Positions 35,502 to 46,455 of a stretch of 64,000 nt of DNA are shown piece by piece. Position numbers and translations under genes: made by a program. The stretch is from positions 5,047,246-5,111,245 of the forward strand of contig NC_088296.1 of the NCBI RefSeq assembly GCF_032854445.1, read 5' to 3'. The notes beneath the pieces are model-generated. The model searched no databases. It was not told the DNA's origin and saw nothing but the letters and a program-made list of their open reading frames with translations. This DNA comes from Liolophura sinensis (lineage: Eukaryota > Mollusca > Polyplacophora > Chitonida > Chitonidae). Every line of letters begins with the position of its first letter. The first letter of the stretch is position 1.

Positions 35502-36710
35502 AGGGCATGATATGTGGAATCCCACCGTTCCCGTCAGCGAGGATTGTTTGTATTTGAACGTCTGGGTCCCCAGAAATATCCAGACACAAATGACAAAACT
35601 CACAACAATGGTCTGGATTTACGGAGGAGGTTTTTCATCCGGGTCCTCCGATCCTGACGTTTTCGAAGGATCCTTCGTTGCGGCCACTCACAACGCTATC
35701 GTTGTATCAATGAATTACCGTGTTGGCCCCTTCGGTTTCCTCAACTTGGGGATTCCTGAGGCAAGTGGGAATGTAGGTCTCATGGATCAATCATTGGCTT
35801 TGAAATGGACTTATGAAAATATCGAGGCCTTTGGAGGGGACCGCAACAAAATAACAATATTTGGAGAGGGCGGAGGATCCGCTTGCGTGAGTTACCATTT
35901 GCTGGCTCAACCGTCGTGGGACTATTTTTCCAACGCCATTATGATGAGTGGCACGGCTTTGTGCACATGGGCGTTCCAGTCGCCAAAGAAAAGTGTGAAA
36001 AATGCCAAAATGTACGCAAAAGAAGCTGGATGTGATTCGGAAGATGCAAAGGAAATCGTGACATGCCTTCGTCAAAAAACTCCAGATGAGCTAACTTCTT
36101 TCGCACTGGACTTGCTGTTTTTCAAACCCACCGTTGATGGCAGCTTCATCACCAAATCTCCAGAGAAATTACTCAAGTCTAAAGATTTCAAGCGCTGTAA
36201 CATTTTATTGGGCTACACGTCAAACGAACAATCTTTTTTCATGTCATTACTAGACAAGAGGTTCGGCCGAACCAATACCGACGAACCACTTGTGTCCGTT
36301 CCAGAAATTAGAAACCTAGTTAACAAAGTTACTCTGGCCGACTCCCCGATAATAACCAACTCAAGTCTAGCTTACGACCACCTCATGCAAGTTTATGTCC
36401 ACGGCATTCCCAGAAAGCGACGCGATTCCAATTTCAAAGTGCTTGAAGCTATGGTTGGTGACCACGACTTTAAATGTCCTATAATTCAACTCGCAAGAGC
36501 GTATGCCGCCGAGGATCTTGGCGTTTTCTTATATCGTTTCCATCACACATCTTCTACCAGCCCCTGGCCAGAGTGGATGGGAGTGATGCACGGATACGAT
36601 GTCGAGTTCGTGTTCGGAATGCCGTACAATAGTAGTGGGGGTTTCTCTGCCGAGGATAAGCGGGTCAGCAATATGCTCTTGTCGTACTGGGTAACCTTTG
36701 CCAGCACTGG
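35502..36710 (+). CDS. ache-like: Cholinesterase-like exon 3b: catalytic exon lacking the nucleophile Ser
   Basis: A 1209-nt exon (acceptor TGTTTCAG, donor CTGG/GTAAGA), open throughout. It starts and ends in the same phases as 3a. The choline-site Trp (HDMWNP), GGGFSSG, the Glu (SNEQSFF) and the His (WMGVMHGYDVEF) are present. The nucleophile elbow reads GEGGG instead of GESAG: codon 35869-35871 is GGC (Gly), and the next residue, which donates an oxyanion-hole NH in the family, is also Gly. The predicted product should not hydrolyse esters by the usual route. The open frame and preserved splice sites suggest a ligand-binding or adhesion-type cholinesterase-like protein rather than a decayed gene, though recent inactivation is possible. 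There is no private signal-peptide exon. Confidence 0.92.
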
Positions 36711-36948
36711 GTAAGAATCATTGTCATAATCACTTTATTTCGTGGCGAACCATTGGCTATGAAAAATTTAAAAGCATTAAGCATATTGACAAATTTAATA
36801 CTGAAGAAAGTCATCATGATCTCTGAGCTCTGAGATTTGTTGTGCTTTATTGTTCATTAACCTTACCGCAGTCATATTGATTAAAAACTCAATAAAATGG
36901 CATTAAAAACCAATCAAATAACTATAAAATTTTTTTAATTTTCTACAG
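36711..36948 (+). other. Intron 3b
   Basis: GTAAGA...TTCTACAG, 238 bp, AT-rich. Its first ~50 bp are almost identical to intron 3c, and its last ~110 bp are clearly related. It lacks the SINE insertions that lengthen 3c. Confidence 0.85.
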
Positions 36949-37115
36949 AAATCCAAACATGGAGAAGTCCGGTGTCAGAATGTGGCGCAAATTTACGGAA
37001 TCTGACCAGGAGTACACAGTCATCAAGTCTGGCCAGATGGAAACAAAACAGTATCCCAGATTCACACAATGTTCTTTTTGGACGGATTTCGTACCTGTGT
37101 TAGAAAATCATACAG
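36949..37115 (+). CDS. ache-like: Cholinesterase-like exon 4b
   Basis: A 167-nt exon (acceptor TTCTACAG, donor ACAG/GTGAGT). It reads NPNMEKSGVRMWRKF and keeps the QCSFW Cys. It ends ENHTG, which creates an N-glycosylation sequon (NHT) absent from exon 4a. Same phases as 4a and 4c. Confidence 0.92.
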
Positions 37116-37321
37116 GTGAGTAATTCGAGGATAGATAATTAGTATCGCACGAATAAATGATTAGTCTTGCGCCATACTGGAACTATTCCAGCAATACAGT
37201 TGCAACACTATGTGTGTGAACGGCCGGAGTTCAACCCTAAGCCGCGTCACGTTTAATACTTTGCATATACTATATAGACTTCTTCACTGAAACAATAAAC
37301 GTGGTGTTGGGGGCGTTGGGA

Positions 37322-37340
37322 GGGGGGGGGGGGGGGGGGG
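37322..37340 (+). repeat. Uninterrupted run of 19 G
   Basis: A poly-G run on the sense strand of intron 4b, about 200 nt after the donor, preceded by GGGGGCGTTGGGA. It could form a G-quadruplex in the transcript. Confidence 0.9.
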
Positions 37341-37519
37341 TAGTGACTGGATGAGGGGACATTGCTGTCGAGTCACCAAAAGGGTGACTTTGTCATTATT
37401 GTTTGCTGTCAGATGTGCGATGTTCTTGACATTGTTATTCAATTTGTGTCCTGTTTTATTTCTCTACAGTATGCTATATGTCGCGTCTTTATCTATCTTC
37501 CAATGCTGTAAAAGGATGT

Positions 37520-38945
37520 ATTTTTCATTGTTGTAATAGTGTGGTATATATGGTGTATTTCTCATTGTTGTTCAGTGTCGTATGTATGGTGTCTTTACGG
37601 TTGTTGTCAAGTCTCGTATGTATGGTGTCTTTGCGGTTGTTGTCAAGTCTCGTATGTACGGTATCTTTGTCACTGTGGTTCAATGTTGTCTTTGTCACTG
37701 TGGTTCAATGTTGTTTGTATTGTGTCTTTGTCATTGTTGTTCAGTTTCGTATGTATGGTGTCTTTGTTATTGTTGTTCAGTGTGGTATACATGGAATCCT
37801 TGTAATTGTTGTTCATTGTCCTATGTATGTAGTGTTTGTCAGTGTTGTGCAGTGTCCTATATATGTAGTCTTTGCCAGTGTTGCGCAGTGTCCTATGTAT
37901 GTAGTCATGCCCGTGTTGTGCAGTGTCCTATGTATGTAGTCTTTGCCAGTGTTGCGCAGTGTCTTATGTATGTAGTCTTTGCCAGTGTTGCGCAGTGTGC
38001 TATGCATGTAGTCTTGCCAGTGTTGTGCAGTGTCCTATGTATGTAGTCTTGCCAGTGTTGTGCAGTGTCCTATGTATATAGTCTTTGTCAGTGTTGTGCA
38101 GCGTCCTATGCATGTAGTCTTTGTCAGTGTTGTGCAGTGTCCTATGTATGTAGTCTTTGTCAGTGTTGTGCAGGGTCCTATGTATGTAGTCTTGCCAGTG
38201 TTGTGTAGTGCTCTATGTATGTAGTCTTGCCAGTGTTGTGCAGTGTCCTATGCATGTAGTCTTGTCAGTGTTGTGCAGCGTCCTATGTATGTTGCCTTTG
38301 TCAGTGTTGTGCAGTGTCCTATGTATGTAATCTTTGTCAGTGTTGTGCAGTGTCCTATGTATGTAGTCTTTGTCAGTGTTGTGTAGTGTCCTATGTATGT
38401 AGTCTTTGCCAGTGTTGTGCAGGGTCCTATGTATGTAGTCTTTGTCAGTGTTGTGCAGTGTCCTATGTATGTAGTCTTTGTCAGTGTGGTGCAGTGTCCT
38501 ATGTATGTAATCTTTGTCAGTGTTGTGCAGGGTCCTATGTATGTAGTCTTTGTCAGTGTTGTGCAGGGTCCTATGTATGTAATCATTGTCAGTGTTGTGC
38601 AGGGTCCTATGTATGTAATCTTTGTCAGTGTTGTGCAGTGTCCTATGTATGTAATCTTTGCCAGTGTTGTGCAGGGTCCTATGTATGTAGTCTTTGCCAG
38701 TGTTGTGCAGTGTCCTATGTATGTAGTCTTTGCCAGTGTTGTGCAGTGTCCTATGTATGTAGTCTTTGTCAGTGTTGTGCAGTGTCCTATGGATGTAGTC
38801 TTTGCCAGTGTTGTGCAGCGTCCTGTGTATGTAGTCTTGTCAGTGTTGTGCAGTGTCCTATGTATGTAGTGTTTGTCAGTGCTGCGCAGTGTCCTATGTC
38901 CTATGTATGTTGTGTATGTTTCATTGTTGTTTAGTCTCGTGTGTA
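37520..38945. repeat. 36-bp minisatellite (~39 units) in intron 4b
   Basis: Unit: TGTTGTGCAGTGTCCTATGT, ATGTAGTCTTTGTCAG. The first ~10 units are more diverged (TGTCGTATGTATGGTGTC type), while the later ones are nearly uniform, as expected if expansion occurred toward the 3' side. The 36-bp period gives long open frames on both strands (up to 206 codons) that are not genes. The same starting motif is present, barely expanded, in intron 4c. Confidence 0.95.
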
Positions 38946-39236
38946 TGTTTCAAAGTCGTATTTATTTAGACTTATTTATTTGATTGGTGTTATACGCCCT
39001 ATAGGAACTCTATATAGATTTCTCCATGTTGGCTTCACATACAATTCTGTGAGCGAATAGCAGGGGGATAGAATTGTGCATTTTAACGTTTAATAAAATC
39101 TCCGCAAGACATTCTTTTGAGTAGCATAGTTTGTTTTATTGAGTAGTTTTACAGCTCATCAAGAGAAAATAAATTAAAAATGTTTTTCCAGGATTCTTTT
39201 CATTTTAAATTACATGGATCTCATATTTTTTTGTAG

Positions 39237-39349
39237 AATCTACGGCTCTTGCGTTAGCACGTTGTGCAGGGACGCGGACTGGTGCAGCTGTCCTCAGTGT
39301 TCTATTATCAGTCATGTTATCCGCCATAATAGCCTCCAGAAATGGATGA
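39237..39349 (+). CDS. ache-like: Cholinesterase-like exon 5b: membrane or GPI-anchor tail and stop
   Basis: 113 nt, acceptor TTTTTGTAG, stop TGA 39347-39349. It encodes ESTALALARCAGTRTG, the hydrophobic stretch AAVLSVLLSVMLSAIIA and the end SRNG. Layout equals exon 5a. The minus-strand open frame over this region is a shadow. Confidence 0.88.
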
Positions 39350-39407
39350 AAACATCTTCCGGCGTTTTCACTGGTACCTTGTCCCACCGCTTGATGAGAT
39401 GCGTGCG

Positions 39408-39413
39408 AATAAA
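39408..39413 (+). promoter_or_regulatory. Probable polyadenylation signal, module b
   Basis: AATAAA 59 nt after the stop codon, at the same place as in module c. It suggests that each module makes its own 3' end. Confidence 0.6.
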
Positions 39414-40859
39414 CAGTTGGTTGTAGAGGTGGGAATGTTAATCAACGGCTTCAACTGCCAAGTCTGTGGATGTAAAATAGAATGAGTAACATCAAGAATA
39501 AACAGAAAAAGATTTTCGGTATTCAGTAATTTCTAAACGCTGATGGTATTGTCCATAAAGCCCACCTTACAATTTAAACGTTTGGACGCCTTGAACTAAA
39601 AAATAAATTAAAGAAAATAAATGTATTTTTATTGCATTTTTCTGCAAAGTGTCAAGCACTTTACCTTGTGATGCCTACTTGCATTTTCAGTGGTCTTTTT
39701 CTTTCAGGTAACAATATTCTACGTCAACGATGAGATGTCAATTTTTCGTGCATGCTGTGCTGTTTGGTTTGAGCGTTAATGCCATAGAGAATTAACGTAT
39801 TTCCATGCTTTAATACACCTGAGAAGGTGATCATGTTTTAATAAAATTTCTGTAATAATGTAGAGTTCTGTTATTTATTATTTACATTTCCTGAAATCGC
39901 AGGATAATAATAACAATATGAAACAAATGGTTGTTATTTCTTAAAAGGGAGTATGGCTATATAATATGGCCTAATATATAGGAAATCAAAAAAGCTTCTC
40001 GGTTTTCTTCAGGTGTAGAAAATGGCTTTGAAGTACAGATTTCCTGTGGACCCAGCAGTCAGTCCGGAAATGAAAACAACTCTGTTTTGAGTACAGCCCG
40101 AACTGGGAGCGATAAGCTGTATGTTAATCGTTGACTTCACTTACGAATATTTCCAGCCATTGGCATAAAACATGCCCAAAAAGGAGGGGCTATTAAAATA
40201 TATAGATCATGCCTCAGAAATGGATTTTTTTCATGTATTTTATGCACAATTAATCTATCTATAAATATCTATTCATATTTAATATGAACAAAATATATAA
40301 AATAATTCTCATCTTTAATGTAATCATATACGATATATATTCATTTAAAAGATATTTGATACAAAAATACCAGTAGAAAGATCCAACATTTTGGCCATGC
40401 AGCACGCAAAGCATTTATAACCCTACGTTTACGCTTTATCTAGCGTTGACACTAAACGTAACACTTACAGGAATGCTCTGAAACACTTGTAATCCTTGTG
40501 TTCCACTATATGAATGTTGAAAATAATTGGTAATGGACTTAGAAAAGCATTTATACATTTTCTAAAATGTTAACACTGCATTTAACACTTTACAAAATGG
40601 TTTGAAAGTGTTGCAATCTAAAATTATTCTATATCAGGTTAATACTTTTAAGTGCTGTGTTCCGTTTCATAAATGTTAAAAATCTTGCAATGTGACGTCA
40701 TGTTACAAGGAGTAACTAGTCACCACGTTGCGTAACATTTTAAAGTGTTAGTACTCTTAATTTACAGCATGTTAAAAAAAGCATCGTTTTAACACTTACA
40801 AAGTTCCCCTAATCTAAGTTTTGCGTTTTAAGATAATGAGTAGACTGATACTCCGGAAA

Positions 40860-41000
40860 TGTGAACTATGTTGTAATATAGGACAAGAATGCAGACAAGA
40901 GGCCATACTTCATCCTTTACGTGTGACTATTTGCCAGATATCACTCTGTCGTTGCTGCCCTCTCTATCCTGTACGTCTTATATTATATTATTTTTTATTT
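40860..41000 (-). repeat. Dispersed repeat R1 fragment
   Basis: Plus-strand words GACAAGAGGCCATACTTCAT, CGTGTGACTATTTGCCAG and CTCTCTATCCTGTACGTC. Confidence 0.65.
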
Positions 41001-42579
41001 ATTATTGTATTATTATAGTATTATATTATTTTGTATATAACACCTGTGTGTTCCATCGTAGACTTAACTTATACTGAAGCAAGTCTGTACCCGTCATAGC
41101 GCAAGCACCGCTCTCTTCTCTCATTTAACATCACTGTCAGCAACTAGCTAACTTTGTACGGAAATGTTTTGACAAGGTCAAGGTCATTGGGGTAGGAAAA
41201 CACTTTATCTTTGTTACCCCTCACACTTGATAGATGTGTATTGCCTTTCATTTAGCCGATACAGAACATGATAACTAGAGGGACGTGCAGTGTTTGTATT
41301 GATGATTGTTTGAGTGATAACATAAGCGTGAGACTAAGCCTTAACCAGCTCATATGCGTTATGCAGCGTAGAAAAGTCAAACATCGTCAAGCAGCTGCCA
41401 TGTTGTGGTTCAAAAACAGGCGCAATCATCGGGTAATGCACAGTCCCTGTACGTTTTTCTCACAAAACACTACAACAATAGTCATAACCTCTTTTAAGGA
41501 GTTCAAATTCAATGTTTTTCCTTGTGTACTGTGTTCGTCTTTCCTTGTGTTGTTTTCTTTATTTTTGGCACGACCTGTGCTATACTCCCTTGAGATGAAC
41601 ATTTTCATAAACAGGTGACTTACACAATACATACTGGAGATGATTAACTTCATAACTAGCTGACTTACACGATACACCCTGGAGACGGATATTTTCAAAT
41701 CTACCCTTGTACCCGTGAAGGTAACCATGTTTCCTCTACTCACCAGAGAGACGGAATTCCTCTATCAAACCGTATTTAAACTGTACTTCACACATGAGAA
41801 AATTCGGCGGTTTATTCCAGGTGCCCAGGTTTCCTCCAGGTACCCAGGTTTCCTACAGATACCCCGGTTTATTTCCCCACCCATTTTCCTCTACCTGTGA
41901 AACTGATCACTGCTGTATAAGTGAAATATGCATGAGTGTGATGTTAAACGTCAATCTACCAATTAATACTTACAAACTAGCACCGGGTACGTCTTATCCG
42001 GGCACAGTACGGCGGCCAATAAAAACTGTCCATGATACTGTTACTAGAGATACGATTGCTGAATAGGTGATCATGAACGCGAAACCGTACCCGCCTAAAC
42101 GAACGCGAGCATAAACTGTACAAGCTATTGGTCATCCCTGCATTCGTGATGACGATTTGTGGACAGTACACGTGTATTAAAAGAGAACACTAGTGAATCC
42201 GGAATGAGCCTGGGTCGCCATAGGCGGGAAATGGCACCTCATTATTTTGTCTTATTTTTGGGCCATGCTTAAATAGTTTCCACACCTCTCATTATTGACA
42301 TTCCACATTTGCTTTGTTTCCTCTTAAACTGAAAGAAAATTAAATAAGACTCAGTCGGACCACAGAAAAATTAAAAAGTTATAAATATATTGAAAACTTT
42401 TTCATCAATTTTAAAGGGCGCTAAAACATTCAAATGTTTAAACTCTACGGTAGGCTTTATCAAGACGAGTGTTTATGTGGGTGAATATAATGCTAAAAAG
42501 GTGGTGTGACGACAGATTACCTTGCCATTACCTTTGGAATTCATAAAACACTTTTGATTGCACAGTTGAATTGATTTAA

Positions 42580-42870
42580 TATAATTAAAGACGTACAGTA
42601 GAGAGTAAAACCAGAGCAGGAAAAACAGTGTGGCAGGTGAAATACGGTCTCTTTTCAGTTTATCTCCGTCAGGGCTTTATTGTAACTGTTGATGTAAATT
42701 CATAAAGAGTAGCAATTTACATGCCCCCTAACACATGGCTTAAGCAATGAAGTTAATTGCAATATATTAGACTTCACCAGTTTAGAATTACTCAAAATGC
42801 TGTGTTGTCATCACATTTAACATAAATGCATTTCAAGAAATATAAAAATACGAATAAATTCACTATTGCA
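42580..42870 (+). repeat. Dispersed repeat R1
   Basis: ATTAAAGACGTACAGTAGAG, TAAAACCAGAGCAGGAAAAA, a core shortened to CAGGTGAAATACGGTCTC, then CTCCGTCAGGGCTTTATTGT and ACTCAAAATGCTGTGTTGTC. Confidence 0.8.
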
Positions 42871-43039
42871 TATAGTTTCCTGTAATCTACATGGGGACCT
42901 CTAATCCAACTTTGGGTTGTGTCTTTCTATAAGCTGGCCTTCTACTCTATAAAAAAAAATGCATTTCGTCAATTCATTGTCTACTTTACGGAAGTTGTAT
43001 TCCAGTCTAATTACCCCATAATATAAAATTTAACATGTG

Positions 43040-43170
43040 TCACCATGGTAGGTAGGTAAACTGACAACAGGCCGGACTGTCATGATTACGTGTGATCAAT
43101 TGCCAGCAATCCCGCTGTGGTGTCGCAGCTCATGTTTTACTCTGCATGTTGTAATCCTGTACGTTACTCC
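43040..43170 (-). repeat. Dispersed repeat R1 fragment
   Basis: Plus-strand words GTAAACTGACAACAGGCC and TTACGTGTGATCAATTGCCA, then TTTTACTCTGCATGTTGTAA. Confidence 0.65.
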
Positions 43171-43327
43171 GAGTGCTATGTGAACCAGGGGACTCTTGCA
43201 CAAAGGGGTCGTAAGCCTAAGTTGATAGTAAATCACTAAGATTACGATAGTAGACTTTTTTTTCCAATCGACACCATCATGCACGAAGGGGTTGTAAGTT
43301 GTAATAGTAATAACTTACAAACAAAAA

Positions 43328-43475
43328 CGGCCGTACATAGGAAGGTCTGGCAGCCACCTGTGGGTTTTCCCCGGGCTCAGCCCGGTTTCCTCCGACCACA
43401 ATGCTGGCCGTCGTCGTATAAGTGAAATATTCTTGAGTACGACGTAAAACACCAATCGAATAAATAAATAAATAT
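43328..43475 (+). repeat. SINE family A, 5'-truncated copy
   Basis: Begins CGGCCGTACATAGGAAGGTC, has AGCCCGGTTTCCTCCGACCA and GAGTACGACGTAAAACACCA, and ends in AATAAATAAATAAAT. Confidence 0.85.
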
Positions 43476-43873
43476 ACAAGATCGACTCAAATTAACGTTA
43501 GATACAAATCCTTGATTTAAGCAGACTGTTAGCGTGTTATTTTCGACTCAGGCTGCAAACACGTGCAATTCAATTGTGCCAGAAGGTCGCTGCGAATTGT
43601 GTTGTTGGCTGCTGAAACAATATAACGTAGATGAAGACAACAAAAATATGCTGACTGGTAGATTTCCCATTTGGACCAGTCGAAGTTGACGCATGTAATC
43701 TCTTACAGTTCCTTTGTGCAAACGGCGTGACTTATTTTTACGATCAATTGTGAACTCAGTAGTAGTCAGAAGTACATATACACTGTACAAGATGTAAGCA
43801 TGAACACTTTCCATATTTATAGCCTGATCCCTGATACCTAATATTTAGAGTTATGTCTGTTGCTGTATTTCAG

Positions 43874-45082
43874 AGGGGAAGACATGTGGAATCCCACCGT
43901 TCCTGTCAGCGAAGATTGTCTGTACCTGAACGTCTGGGTCCCCAGAAATATCCAGAAAGCCATGAGGAAACTCACAACAATGGTCTGGATTCATGGAGGA
44001 GGTTTTACATCTGGGTCCACCGATCTTGACGTCTACGACGGATCCTTCGTCGCGGCCACTCACAACACTATCGTTGTATCGATGAATTACCGTGTTGGCC
44101 CCTTCGGTTTCCTCAACTTGGGGATTCCTGAGGCAAGTGGGAATGTAGGTCTCATGGATCAATCATTGGCTTTGAAATGGACTTATGAAAATATCGAGAC
44201 CTTTGGAGGGGACCGCAACAAAATAACAATATTTGGAGAAAGCGCAGGAGGCGCTAGCGTGAGTTACCATTTGCTGGCTCAACCGTCGTGGGACTATTTT
44301 TCCAACGCCATTATGATGAGTGGCACGGCTTTGTGCACATGGGCGTTCCAGTCGCCAAGGAAAAGTGTGAAAAATGCCAAAGCGTACGCAAAAGAAGCCG
44401 AATGTGATTCGGAAGATGCAAAGGAAATCGTGACATGCCTTCGTCAAAAAACTCCAGATGAGCTCATTTCTTTCGCACCAAACATGTTGTATTTTAGGCC
44501 CACCGTTGATGGCAGCTTCATCACCAAATCTCCAGAGAAATTACTCAAGTCTCAAGATTTCAAGCGCTGTAACATTTTATTGGGCTTCACGTCAAACGAA
44601 CAATCCTATTTCATGTCAACATCAGACAAGAGGTTCGGCCGAACCAATACCGACGAACCCCCTGTGTCCGTTCCAGAAATTAGAAACCTAGTTAACAAAG
44701 TTACTCTGGCAGACTCCCCGATAATAACCAACTCAAGTCTAGCTTACGACCACCTCATGCAAGTTTATGTCCACGGCATTCCCAGAAAGCGACGCGATTC
44801 CAATTTCAAAGTGCTTGAAGCTATGGTTGGTGACCACGACTTTAAATGTCCTATAATTCAACTCGCAAGAGCGTATGCTGCAGAGGATCTTGGCGTTTTC
44901 TTATATCGTTTCCATCACACATCTTCTACCAGCCCCTGGCCAGAGTGGATGGGAGTGATGCACGGATACGATGTCGAGTTCGTGTTCGGAATGCCGTACA
45001 ATAGTAGTGGGGGTTTCTCTGCCGAGGATAAGCGGGTCAGCAATGTGCTCTTGTCGTACTGGGTAACCTTTGCCAGCACCGG
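43874..45082 (+). CDS. ache-like: Cholinesterase-like exon 3c: catalytic exon, triad intact
   Basis: A 1209-nt exon (acceptor GTATTTCAG, donor CCGG/GTAAGA) in the same phases as 3a and 3b. The elbow is GESAGGAS (Ser codon 44241-44243), the Glu is in SNEQSYF and the His in WMGVMHGYDVEF. The choline-site Trp is in EDMWNP and the oxyanion motif is GGGFTSG. The acyl loop reads NMLYF, versus DLLFF in 3b and NPWHF in 3a. From about 44070 to the donor it is nearly identical to 3b except at gorge loops, while the first ~200 bp differ more. It encodes a likely active ester hydrolase. With exons 1-2, 4c and 5c the product would be 596 residues. Confidence 0.94.
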
Positions 45083-45304
45083 GTAAGAATCATTGTCATA
45101 ATCACTTTATTTCGTGGCGAACCACTGGCTATGAAGAATGCAGCGTAAATTTAAATTTTCTCTTCAAGCATTAATATTGTGTTGGTTTGTTTCTTCGCTT
45201 TCGCTATCTGCAAGTGCATCCATAATGCAAAAATGGTACCTTTACCTCGGAACTCTTTCTGGTCATACAAGTGCCTATAATATACGATTTATCTATATAT
45301 GTAC

Positions 45305-45566
45305 GGGGGCCTTCGTGGCTCAGTTGGTTAGCACGCTAGCGCGGCGTACTAACTCAGAAACCTCTCACAATTGCCTTCGCTGTAAGTTCGAGTCCAGCTC
45401 ATGCTGGATTTTTCTCCGGCCGTACGTGGAAAGGTCTGCAGGAACCTGCGGATGGTCGTGGGTTTCGCCCGGGCTCTGCCGGGTTTCCTCCCACCATAAC
45501 GCTGGCCGCCTTGGTGTAAGTGAAATATCCTTGAGTACGGCGTAAAACACCAGTCAAATAAATAAA
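45305..45566 (+). mobile_element. SINE family A, full-length reference copy
   Basis: A complete tRNA-derived SINE. Head GGGGCCTTCGTGGCTCAGTT + GGTTAGC with an A-box (TGGCTCAGTTGG), B-box-like GTTCGAGTCCA, body words GTACGTGGAAAGGTCTGCAG and CTGCCGGGTTTCCTCCCACC, end GAGTACGGCGTAAAACACCA and tail AAATAAATAAA. Being absent from intron 3b, it was inserted after the b/c duplication or lost from b. Confidence 0.92.
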
Positions 45567-46202
45567 GACATGTATATATTTACGTCTTGTGATATATTAT
45601 TTACCTCCTTGTACTTTGACCTGCCGCGTTCATTTTTTTGGGGGGGGGGGAGCAAGTGACAGACGAAAAAAAAGTGACAGCTGAATTTTAGCTTTGGATA
45701 CATATTGAGAAATTTAGTGCTGAAGAAAATCATCATGATCTGAAAGTAATTCTGAATTCTTGTTACCTCTGATTATACGCAAATATTTTAACAGAACATA
45801 TAGTCGTAGTGTACACAAATATAATTCACTCATCCGGTCGGACACCATCCAAGCTTTGACCGTCTTGATTTTGTTCTTTTCTTTCCGAACGTTGTCGAGA
45901 GCAGACGACTAGAAATGGTGGTTAGCACAGTTTATGGATGCGGTTTGTACATTTGTGTTGTGACGCAGAAATGATCTGCATTATTCACAATTTTTGAGGT
46001 GATATGAAGTCAAAGTTTCTATCGGGTTAAAGTAAATATGTTTTGTGGTGCACAACAATGACATGCTGAGGACAGCACACTTGAAAGAAACGAGTTGTAG
46101 GTGAGCGAATGGAAGAGTACAGATCTGTACCCTGATGATTAATTTCAATTCGGTCGAAGTCCTTTTGTATATCACTTATCCTCCACTGTTTGATTTTTTT
46201 TT

Positions 46203-46455
46203 TTGATTGGTGTTTTACGCCGTACTCAAGAATATTTCACTTATACGACGGCGGCCAGCATTATGGTGGGTGGAAACCGGGCACAGCCCGGGGAAAACCC
46301 ATGACCATCCGCAGGTTGCTGGCAGACCTTCCGACGTACGGCCGGAGAGGAAGGAAGCATGAACTGGTCTTGAACTCACAGCGACCGCATTGGTGAGAGG
46401 CTTCTGGGTCACTACGCTGCGCTAGCGCGCTAACCGACTGAGCCACGGAGGCCCC
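46203..46455 (-). mobile_element. SINE family A, full-length copy in inverse orientation
   Basis: A complete copy on the minus strand, from GGGGCCTCCGTGGCTCAGTC (end at 46455) to the TTGATTGGTGTTTTACGCCG end at 46203, with a T-rich tail at 46190. It pairs as an inverted repeat with the copy at 45305. Confidence 0.92.

Larger units (their letters stand above)
37116..39236 (+). other. Intron 4b with an expanded minisatellite and G-run
   Basis: GTGAGT...TTTGTAG, 2121 bp against 656 bp for intron 4c. The difference is mostly the 36-bp array at 37520-38945. A run of 19 G lies at 37322-37340. Confidence 0.85.
39414..43620. other. Spacer between modules b and c; no copy of exons 1-2 seen
   Basis: 39.4-41.6 kb is related to 47.7-49.8 kb as part of the b/c segmental duplication (shared words such as GTGCATGCTGTGCTGTTTGG and AGCGCAAGCACCGCTCTCTT). 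Two R1 copies and a diverged pair of 45-bp-type units lie further right. No signal-peptide or GIPYA exon found. Confidence 0.6.

Noticed and set aside
35488-35502. An independent start codon for module b (and likewise at 43860 for c)
   Set aside because: The apparent starts are TTG codons inside the splice acceptor tract. Such a product would lack the signal peptide and the first ~100 residues of the fold.
35791-36075. Minus-strand frame of 94 codons (also at 44163-44447)
   Set aside because: It is the antisense shadow of exons 3b and 3c.
37539-38934. Several long open frames on both strands (up to 206 codons, Cys- or Val-rich repeats)
   Set aside because: They lie entirely in the 36-bp minisatellite of intron 4b; the period is a multiple of three, so open frames repeat without selection. 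There is no start or splice context.
45305-45400. A tRNA gene (A-box and B-box present)
   Set aside because: The segment is the head of a SINE, with the same body and AAATAAATAAA tail as more than a dozen other copies. The cloverleaf is not kept.
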